From the NCBI RefSeq assembly GCF_964340395.1, contig NC_135570.1, forward strand, positions 13,842,822-13,906,821: 64,000 nucleotides of DNA, in the 5' to 3' direction. Positions 14,565-23,900 of the stretch are shown here, piece after piece; position 1 is the stretch's first letter, and each line of letters starts with the position of its first letter. The notes beneath the pieces are model-generated. The model ran no database searches and had not been told where the DNA came from. It saw only the letters and a program-made list of their open reading frames with translations. This stretch comes from Glandiceps talaboti (lineage: Eukaryota > Hemichordata > Enteropneusta > Spengelidae). A program made the translations under genes and the position numbers.

Positions 14565-15189
14565 GTTGCCATGCAATAAATAAATGTTCCTGTCACTTTT
14601 TTAATCAACAAAAAGTTATGTTTTTACTAAAATAGTAATTTGACTGTGTGAAATGGTAAGAGAATTTAACTTGTGTGGTAATCTACACCACGGATTACAC
14701 AGTTCATTTGACCCTAGTGCATGAAGATAGCTGTACTGTGACCTCGATGTTTGCAAAGCATTTGAATATGTCAACTGTATGCTACGAGTACTTTTTATGT
14801 GCCTGTAAATGTGTAAGTAAATGAGATCTGTGAAGTAGTCAGACGATTATAAGATGAAAAAGGGTGTACTTCTGTTCGCATAGGTAATATTCAAAGTCAT
14901 GTACAGGGGGAATTTTATCCCTATGGTTACGGTAGTTGTTGCCATGGTAGTTTTGTCGGAAGTATATACTTGATAAGTGACGTTGCTAGCATCTTTGTTG
15001 TTGTTGCTATTCGATCGAGTTGGTGATGCCTGTGTTAAAATGCTTTTGTCCTTTTGCTGCGATGCCATCATGTATTACACGGTTCAAACGCAATACAATA
15101 TAGTTCGTTTCCAAATTGCTTTTTTATTCGTTTCGCTGTAAATTGCAATTTATTCACCATGGCAATACATTGACATTGCCATGGTAACC
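14565..15189. promoter_or_regulatory. Cluster of RFX X-box-like sites
   Basis: Five matches to the RFX X-box (GTTRCC, short spacer, RGYAAC) lie in 625 bases: GTTGCCATGCAAT (14565-14577), GTTGCCATGGTAGT (14938-14951), GTTGCTAGCAT (14982-14992), CCATGGCAAT (15157-15166) and ATTGCCATGGTAACC (15175-15189). The last two form a perfect 10-base inverted repeat with an 8-base spacer. RFX factors control ciliary genes in animals. No gene is visible next to the cluster, so a distal enhancer or an unseen 5' exon are both possible. Confidence 0.45.
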
Positions 15190-15590
15190 AAAACATTCGT
15201 GAGACTTCAAAAATAGCCATACTCCACCGATTTTTGAGGGCCCCACACCTGTGGCCCACAATCACAATTGGGGAGCTATAAATCATGGAAGAGAACACAC
15301 ACAAGTGTGGTAAAATTTACTTGAGGTGAGGTTCCAGAGGTCGCCCTCTGTGCAAAAACATTCCAACGGTTCTGTAATACTAAAACATTCACACAGTAAC
15401 ACCTTGATAAGTGTCCAATCATATTAGTTTAACTCAAGGTGCAAATATGGGTTTTCTTAATCCTCACAAGTACACGGTAAGTGCGGCTTGTATTGATCAC
15501 TGGAACTGTATTCGACACGTGCTGTCCCATCTCACCACCTTTCTCCTTCCTCTCATTTATAACATTACTCAAGTGTCTAGCCCCTTTCAG

Positions 15591-15612
15591 GGGGATTAGG
15601 GTGAAGGTGTGA
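15591..15612. promoter_or_regulatory. K50 homeodomain site beside a T-box half-site
   Basis: GGATTA at 15593-15598 (TAATCC on the minus strand) is followed by AGGTGTGA at 15605-15612, the exact T-box half-site. They lie 400 bases right of the RFX cluster and may belong to the same control region. Confidence 0.25.
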
Positions 15613-18240
15613 GATCCTCGGTCGACAGGGAGACGTTGACACACCTGAGGCTTTCAAACATGAGCAAATTAATGCTTGTAGTAGGACGAGAACGCTTTTG
15701 AAATTTGGAAAATAGTTAAAGCATATGATGGTAATAAGCATGCGTTTATAAAAGTCTGGGATTGGGAGGGGGTTTCGGGGGTTGCTTGTTTGATATTGTT
15801 CTTAGATGTACACACCCTGTTGATTCATCAACTTAGATCTATGGCATGAATTCTTTGCACAAATTAAAAACAAAACAATGTTCCCCCGAAAGGAGATAAT
15901 CTGCATCCAATTATCACATTCAACGAGAAAAGAGATTTAAAGACGAACAGGGTTTTTTTTCAATTAATCAACGAAACTTTCCTTTTTAAGAACGAATGTA
16001 CACATTTTTTTCATCGCAAGAAATTTTCAATGTCTTTGTCGTCATTATCTTACGAAGTTCAAGGCTGATTACCTTCAAAAAACAGATGAAATTCCTGACC
16101 GCGTGTTACTAGTAGAGTAAACAAACATGGTACAATGTGCTAGTGGTGTTTTTAGCTAACGAACTAAGAAGCCGTTGTAGTTAGAAGTCACTGTTTGCTA
16201 GCTCTAAAACTTAAAATTAATGTCTATTTACGATTTGTCTGTCTACTTTAGCAAAATTGGACCGAAGTCGGGTGGAAATCCCAGTTTTTTTAGGAAATGT
16301 CATGCCGGTGCCAGCTACGCCGCTTCTGATGGCTCATTGATACTGTCATTGTTTGCTTACGACAATAGCGGCCTTTATGCCAATTGAGACAAGTTCTTAG
16401 CTCGAACTATGATTGAGTAAAAACACGGCTTAATTGAATCAAACAACTTGTATGGGCTTATAGAATGATTCCAATGAACTTCCCTGTGATACAAAGCTTA
16501 ATCTTATGCATACAATGAATGCACTGTTTCTCAAGTACCTCTTAATTAACTTCGTCGAAAGTAATGCAATCCATTTACCACCAATGTCATGCGAGTCACA
16601 TAAAAGTACTTATCGCAGTTATTCGTTGCCTCGAATTAACACTAAATTGCGCCGCTTGGACATGGAGTTAGTTGTTTTCTGGAGCATTGCCAAAAATACA
16701 TGTAGGTACAATAGGGCAAAACACCTGTCTCTATATGTGGTTGCAGTTTAGACATTTAGAAATATTCAATTTTTTAAAATTACATTTCTCCATCATCTTA
16801 TTTTACATGAATGAAGGGTCAAGGGTCAAAAATCTTCTTTTTTTTAAAAAAACAACAACCACAGATTCAAGCAGTTGTGATTATCATATCTTACGTAATA
16901 CGATACGAAAAAACAACATGACGATAAAACTAATTCGCATGTTATTCACAATTTGATATCATGTTTTGCACACACAAAATGGGACAAGCTACACATCTTA
17001 AAATAAACATATGTGTTGATTTTCACAGTAGAGGCTTGAATCATGCATGATATGTCGTGTTGTAACTTGAAGACCGAATGTCAATTTGACCGAATGATTA
17101 GTCAAATAAACCAACTTGAAGATGGATATAACCAGAGAGGTGTAAAAACATAACGTCGCCATCGTAGTACGTGACCCACAAATCATGACTTTCTTTCAAC
17201 TTTTTTTTGTTTACCAAAGCCCCATGAGACCATGCACCGGTATGTATGGCTTGTACCTGTCGTTCATTCGTTCGTTCATTTATTTATTCGTTCATTCATT
17301 CAGCCATTCAATTTATCACCCATTCGTTTGGGAATTCGCTTATTGAATTATTCTGTAACATATTCAGTTGATATATTTGTTTGTTGTGTGTATTTATTTC
17401 CTAGTCATGTTGATTCTGTGTTTCTTTTCAGGCCGTCAAATTATTTTGTGGTCTAACGTTTCATTAATTGTGCTTTATCTCATTAAAAAACGTCCCCTGT
17501 ATAGTTTTCAAGTTTGGCCTGGACGTGAAAATAACATGAAACGAATTTTTTATTGACAGTTAATTGCTGAATTCCTTCTGTCATTTTAGTTATTTTTAAA
17601 CCGATTTAGAGGTGACGTGTAATGGTGTTAAGCTGCCTTGAGATTTCTTTACAAACTACTCCTCATTGGTGAATTATCGATTGATTGGGTTATTGTTACG
17701 TCGGAACCTTTCTTCCAGAAGATCACCTTGAAATTTGCAACACTGGGACAGAATCGACGAATTGCCAATCTGTGATACCAGTATTATGTATTTAGTATAA
17801 ACCATTTCAAATACTTTCAAATAAAAAATAAATAAAATTTAATTTTGTTTGAAAACACTTTTTGAATAACAAGATTGAATTAAGACAACGATTTTTTTAA
17901 CGCGACTGAAACATAATTCTTTAAAATAGTTTGATAAATTATAGTATTTTATAGTGCATATTTAGGTGTAAAGATAACGCGGATATTGATTTAGTTTTAA
18001 TAGTAAATACAATTAACATTAAAGGGAAATGGCGGCTTAGCTTACTCAGACTAATCTAATTTTTAAGTAACACCCCTTGACTTCAGAAGCGACTATCACG
18101 AGTGTGTTTGTGAGGGTTTATTTGAGAGATAATGAGTATAACAACACCCACTTCAAATGGTTTATTTATAGAAATGGTTCGCGACATTTTCTCCTTACTT
18201 TGCTAATGTTTTCGTGTAATCTAGTTGATGTTTAGGTGGC
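15613..18240. other. Intergenic DNA, no gene recognised
   Basis: Only short unassigned frames are present. Visible items are an inverted SOX-type pair (CATTGT near 16348, ACAATAG near 16362), a perfect DR1 nuclear-receptor site (16816-16828) and a short degenerate (TTCA/TTCG)n tract at about 17258-17310. Confidence 0.55.
16816..16828 (+). promoter_or_regulatory. DR1 nuclear-receptor site
   Basis: GGGTCA-A-GGGTCA is a perfect direct repeat with one-base spacing, the form bound by HNF4 and RXR dimers. It is an isolated motif with no gene in view. Confidence 0.3.
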
Positions 18241-18248
18241 AAGATAAT

Positions 18249-18370
18249 CACGGGCCCGTGCTCTCATCATGCATTCCAACGCATTCCACTGGTTCCTATC
18301 GTGTCAGAGGTCAGCACTACGTCATGATTGACAGCACGGTTTAGGTCAAGGAGGCAAGATGGCGCCGTCG
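18249..18370. promoter_or_regulatory. Candidate enhancer or promoter: TEAD pair, PBX/MEIS, YY1
   Basis: In about 120 bases I see the 12-base palindrome CACGGGCCCGTG (18249-18260), two identical GCATTCCA TEAD sites 10 bases apart (18271-18278, 18281-18288), AGGTCA half-sites, an exact PBX-PREP/MEIS decamer TGATTGACAG (18325-18334) and CAAGATGGCGCC near 18355-18366, one base off the YY1 consensus. The ATG in the YY1 site has a good Kozak context and opens an 18-codon frame, so a TSS-proximal element is possible as well as an enhancer. Confidence 0.42.
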
Positions 18371-18924
18371 ATGAACTTCAGATTGGCGAGAAGTGTCGTT
18401 CGATATGTGTACTAAAGGATTAGAACGACAATTTCTAGTCAATTTTATGGGATGTAATACTTTCCGACTTGAGTGAACAACGTTTTGAAAATGTTTTTGT
18501 CTTAGTAACTGTCAGTTTAATGGACGACGGTTTTAAAACAAACTACAAGTGTTCGCCTCTGTAGTCCAAACTCTGTCACGTGATAAATCGGGCTGTAACC
18601 TTACAAAAAGGACAGAGCACTGGTTGATAGCAAACACACAACCCACAGTTTGGTTAAATAAACATGTCTTGATAATAAATCACGGTTTATCTTCTACCTG
18701 CTTTCGTAGTTTTTTGTCACGTTTTATGGACTCTCCCACCTTTCGCCTTTCCTCGATTTATATCAATCTACACACTTCTTTTAAAGTCTTGTAATTACAA
18801 TGAACACCTATGTTTCTAAACGGAGATTAATATGTGCTTGGAAAGCAGCCAAGCTAAACTGCTAACGGTGCTGTTGTAAAACGTCAGTTGTCATTGACTA
18901 CGTTTCAGTGATTTAAGGATGAAG

Positions 18925-20245
18925 AGAGCATAGTCTGGAATCCGTGCTGCCATGTTCTGCAGTATAACATGGCCATCTGCAGTTTAGAATCCCATGTTGT
19001 CTTGTTCTACAGTACAGTACAGTACAGTACAGTACAGTACAGTACAGTACAGTACAGTACAGTACAGTACAGTACAGTATAGTACAGTACAGTACAGTAC
19101 AGTACAGTACAGTACAGCACAGCACATCACAGTACAGTACAGTACAGTACAGCACAATACAGCACAGTACAGTACAGTACAGTACAGTACAGTATAGTAC
19201 AGTACAGTACAGTACAGTACAGTACAGTACAGTACAGTACAGTACAGTACAGTACAGTACAGTACAGTACAACACAGCATATGTCTCCAGTAGCCTGGAA
19301 TCTATACTGCCCTGTTCTACAGTATAGCATGGTTATTTCCTTTGTTATTTGTAGCATGCACTCCATACTGTCCTGTTCTACAGTATAGCATGGCTATTTG
19401 TAGCATGCACTCCATACTGTCCTGTTTTACAGTATAGCATGGCTATTTGTAGCCTGGAATCCATACTGTCCTGTTCTACAGTATAGCATGGCTATTTGTA
19501 GCCTGGAATCCTTGCTGTCCTGTTCTACAGTTTAGAATGGCTGTTTGTATCCTGGAAGCCATAATGTCTTGTTTTACAGTATAGCATGACTAATTGTAGC
19601 CTGGAATCTACACTGTTCTGTTCTACAGCATAGTATGGCTATTTGTAGCCTGGATTTTATACTGTCCTGTTCTACAGTATAGCATGGCCATCTGTAGCCA
19701 GGAATCTATGCTGTCCTGTTCTACAGTATAACATTGTTATTTGTAGCCTGGAATCCACTGTCCTGTTCTACAGTATAGCATGGCTATTTGTAGCCTGGAA
19801 TCCATACTGTCCTGTTCTACAGTATAGCATGGCTATTTGTAGCCTGGAATCCATACTGTCCTGTTCTACAGTATAGCATGGCTATTTGTAGCCTGGAATC
19901 CATACTGTCCTGTTCTACAGTATAGCATGGCTATTTGTAGCCTAGAATCCATACTGTCATGTTCTACAGTATAGCATAGCTTTTTGTAGCATGCACTCCA
20001 TGTTGTCCTGTTCCGTATAGCATGGCTATCTGTAGCATGGAATCCATACTGCCCTGTTCTACAGTATAGCAGGGTAATTTTTATGCTAGAATCCATGCTG
20101 TCCTGTATTACAGTATAGCATGTTCATTTGTAGCCTGGAATCCATACTGTTTTGTTCCATCGCATATTGTAACACGGCTATCTGTTGCCTGGAATCCATG
20201 CTGTCTTGTTCCATAGTGTAACATAGCTATTCGTAGACTGAATTC
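18925..20245. repeat. 49-bp minisatellite
   Basis: About 20 units of 49 bases to the right, and about two to the left, of an internal (ACAGT)n block. Unit landmarks in order are GGAATCCATACTGTCC, TGTTCTACAGTATAGCATGG and CTATTTGTAGCCT. Units are nearly identical between about 19745 and 19985 and more diverged at both ends. Open frames on the minus strand are by-products. Confidence 0.95.
19011..19271. repeat. (ACAGT)n pentanucleotide block of about 260 bases
   Basis: About 52 copies of ACAGT with a few variants (ATAGT, ACAGC, ACATC). The tract begins inside the TTCTACAGTA segment of the surrounding 49-bp unit, so it probably grew out of that unit. No frame of the pure repeat contains a stop, which explains the long spurious frames on both strands. 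Confidence 0.98.
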
Positions 20246-20330
20246 TATGCTGTGATGTTTTGATGTATGGAATATATTGAAATGCACCGTTAGCAAACTC
20301 AATGAAACTAGTACTATGTCTGTTTGGAAC

Positions 20331-20413
20331 CCCCCCCCCCCACACACACACACACAAACAGACACAGACACATACATACATGCATGCATGCATACATACA
20401 TACATACATACAT

Positions 20414-20453
<40 letters not shown>

Positions 20454-20477
20454 ACATACATACATACATACATACAT

Positions 20478-20524
<47 letters not shown>

Positions 20525-20588
20525 TACATACATACATACATACATACATACATACATACATACATACATACATACATACATACATACA

Positions 20589-20618
<30 letters not shown>
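20331..20618. repeat. Compound poly-C / (CA)n / (CATA)n tract
   Basis: A run of C is followed by CA repeats, then alternating CATA and CA blocks, with a pure CATA tract of about 90 bases at the right end. Confidence 0.98.
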
Positions 20619-20620
<2 letters not shown>

Positions 20621-22484
20621 CAAGAAAACAAGCTCACACATCACCACCATCCCAAACAACAACATCACGAATCTTACAAAGAACACTACCATCAAAAACA
20701 TGATCACGTTCACCAACAACATTACTAAATCAATAACAATTGTACTACAATAAAAACACGACCACCTATTTCATTCATCTCAGTGAAATGATCAACCCAG
20801 ATTAAAATTAACATGGAAATTAGGTTTTATCGTGGAAAGTAAAATCTGGCCGATTTTCTTGGACTTCAGTAGAGGTTATTATACTATTTGACACTAACCA
20901 GATTAAAACAGGAAATCTTCTCTTAATGAGGATAGATAATGTATTCGTTCTTAACTCCTTATCTAAAAACTGTGATCCACAAACTCTCATTTTTATTGAA
21001 TCTGAAGTCATTTGTTACACTTCATTAATCTGGATAGAGGGTGTGTAGCAGATGTGGTGATGATAGAAACAAAATATTAACATTCTAAAATCAATTTTAA
21101 AAATCTAGAAAAAATGTTTGTATTGATTTTATTTTTTTAAATGATATGAAACCTACATTCGTAACCCCACCCCTCTCTATCCCTCATGCTACATTAGATT
21201 CAGAGATCTTAAGACTTGTTGTTCTTAGTTGATTATAATATCACCTCCTCTCTTCTTTTCATTCAGAAAGAGCTGTAACTTATTATTTAATTGTCTACAA
21301 TGAAAATCCGTACCCCCCCCACTCCCACAACCACATCGTCGTTTTTGTTATTAGTAAATTAGTATGGCAGATTCACGAAGTTAATCTAAGTTGGTTTGTA
21401 TTGATCACCATGATGTCAAATCTTCTTTTCAGAAAAAGCTATAACTGGTCGTTTTAATGTTGTTTGAAGTTTTGGTTTATAAAAAACAATCACAAGAAAA
21501 CTTGTTTTATCAGGCAAGATCTCAGAGCTGTTTCAATCATTCCAAAATTTTACAAAATTCGATTGTGAAATCCACGTGCTATCAAAATTACGTTTTTCTA
21601 TCTATTTCTGACTAGGATGGGGGGGGGGGTTGTTTGAGTACATTTCTAAGTTGTTTCCATGATACAGCTAAAGATGATGTAGGGTTGGTGTTTTACTCAT
21701 GCAACATGACATTTAATACACACCTTCATATCAGACAATTCTAATGCAAAATAAACAATTACATAGGTGCTGTACACAGTGGGGATGTAGAAGTAGTCAA
21801 GTTGAAATGTTGATTATCAGTTAGAAAATAAACAATTGCAGTCATTAAAATCCATATGTCATGTTTTCATTACTACATTAGAAGCCTGTTTTTACTGCAC
21901 TGTGAAAAATTGCAATGTTTATCAATGTTCAATGTGATTGGGTAAAGAATCCTGCTGTGTTTATTGTGTCTCTGTTATTGTTAGTCTAGAATTGAAATAT
22001 GTCTAGCTTTGTGTTAAAAACGTAACATCCCTTGAGTGAAATACCAAGCCTACATCATTTTAGCTGTAAGTGTAACCTCAGAGCACTATTAAAATTGAGG
22101 GGTCCACTGTCTATGGTGTAACTATAGGGCATGAACAACCTTCCAATTTGCTGGGTCTTCATATAAGATATTGTCTGGTATGTATATGGAATGTTGTCTG
22201 CTAATAAATATTGTTGTATGATATCTATTGGGCACTTCGACTAATATTTTTATCTCTTCAACATATCAATATGATGATATATTTTGATTTGATTAATTGT
22301 CAAGTCAGGATAATTGAAGATGTCGCATCATGTTGTATCATATTATCTCTTTATTGAATTTCAAAAGATTTGGCTTGGCTTCAAAAATTGTTGGACGCTG
22401 TAATAATCGATTTCTGATAAGTCAAATTGTTTGTTTATTAATATGTGACATTTAGTTCACGCTAACATATTTTACATAATTTAG
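20619..22484. other. AT-rich intergenic DNA, nothing recognised
   Basis: Low-complexity runs of G and C (about 21314-21321 and 21619-21628) and many A/T runs. No frame above about 63 codons and no motif cluster that stood out. Confidence 0.6.
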
Positions 22485-23110
22485 AATACTATGCAGATAA
22501 GTAAAGCGTTTTTTGTATGTACTGCCATCGTTTATAGCATCCATATCAAGTATAAAAGTATACTGTTTCATTTGCTAATTGACTACATTAGAAAGGTCAC
22601 ATGCTGGGCTTGTAAATAAACCAATTGAAACAGTATACTTTTACACCTGATATGAATGCTGTAAATGAGTGTAGCACATAGAGAAAGTGCTTTACTTCAG
22701 TGTTACTCGTTGTAGTATCAAATGAACCCGTATACTTTTACACCTGATACGAATGCTATAAATGAGTGTAGCACATACAGAAAGTGCCATACTTCAATGT
22801 TACTCGTTGTATTATCAAATGAAACAGTATACCTTTACACCTGATATGAATGCTATAAACGAGTGTAGCATATAGAGAAAGTGCTTTACTTCAGTGTTAC
22901 TCGTTGCATTATCAAATGAACCCGTATACTTTTACACTTGATCTGAATGCTATAAATGAGTGTAGCACATAGAGAAAGTGCCACACTTCAGTGTTACTCG
23001 TTGTATTAGCAAAAATGAAACGGTATACTTTTACACTTGATATGAATGCTATAAACGAGTGTAGCACATAGAGAAAGTGCTTTACTTCAGTGTTACTCGT
23101 TGTACATTCA
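22485..23110. repeat. 97-98-bp tandem array headed by an inverted copy
   Basis: Five direct units begin at the GTATAC near 22633, 22730, 22827, 22924 and 23022. Each carries GTATACTTTTACACYTGAT, then GAATGCTATAAATGAGTG and GTGTTACTCGTTG. An inverted copy lies at about 22490-22585 (AAAGTATACTGTTTCATTTG), separated from the first direct unit by about 40 bases. The arrangement could fold into a large hairpin and resembles a foldback or MITE-like element with one arm amplified. Confidence 0.88.
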
Positions 23111-23900
23111 TCAGAGAGAAAGTCACTCCCTGCAGTAAGTTGGGAATCCATGTTGTTGGGCTCTATAGCAAGGGAATTTATTGAACTAGTATATAGAAAG
23201 ATGGGTTCCAAGCTGTCCTGTTGTAGGCACTGTATAGGAATGCCCCTGTAGAGCGTATGGATAGAGAGTTCTAATATTCTCTACATTTTGGAAATGTAAT
23301 CCTACAGAAATTGATATTGAATAAAGTTCGAAATGAAATACCCTGTAGTTAGTTTGCACTCAAGACTGACCTGTCCTACAGTTTGGAAATAAAATGCTCC
23401 AGAAATTTATGTGGAATCCAGGCTGTTCTGTCATACAGTTTCGAAATGACATGCCCTGTTGTTAGTTTGGATTCCAGAGTGCTCTTTTCAACATTTTGGA
23501 AACAAAATGTTACAGTAATTTATATGGAAACCAGGCTGTCCTGTTCTACAGTTTCGGAATGACATGCCCCCAGGCGATAATGTTCTACAGTTTCAAAATG
23601 ACATGCCCTGTGATTGGTATAGAATCCAGGCCGGTATTTTCTTCAGTTTGGAAGTAAAATGCTGTGGTGTGCACAAAGAAAGTTCCAGTGATACTTATAG
23701 GAAAGAAATGCCCTGCAGTTAGTTAGCATGGAATCCATTCTGAATCCTATCCTACAGTTGGAAAAAGAAATACTCTATAGTATGAATTCCAGACTTTCTT
23801 ATCCTACTAAGTGCAGGTGTGGAATGTCTTGTACGTACATTTAAATAGATTCCAGACTCTCCAGCATTACAAGATGGGAATAAAATTTCCTTTATCAGCC
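23111..23900. repeat. Degenerate tandem array related to the 49-bp minisatellite
   Basis: Diverged units near 23411, 23470, 23529 and 23626 (spacing about 59, 59 and 97) share GGAATCCAGGCTGT, CTGTTCTACAGTTT and GAAATGACATGCCCTG. The words GGAATCCA, CTGTCCTGTTCTACAGT also define the array at 18.9-20.2 kb, so the two arrays look related, this one older. Confidence 0.7.

Noticed and set aside
18913-19366. Frames of 67-120 codons made of YCTVL or STVQY repeats
   Set aside because: (ACAGT)n has no stop codon in any frame, so long frames arise automatically.
19273-20245. Regular direct repeats resembling a CRISPR array
   Set aside because: Units are contiguous 49-bp minisatellite copies without unique spacers, in an animal genome.
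20108-20753. Long frames of 107-204 codons on both strands (poly-HTYI, poly-YVCM)
   Set aside because: They are translations of CA/CATA microsatellites; the same holds for frames at 10346-10685, 28430-29042, 45564-45858, 47085-47598 and 63491-63989.
22912-23211. 99-codon frame with repeated FLYVLHSFIAF segments
   Set aside because: It is the translation of the 97-98-bp tandem array, with no start or domain of its own.
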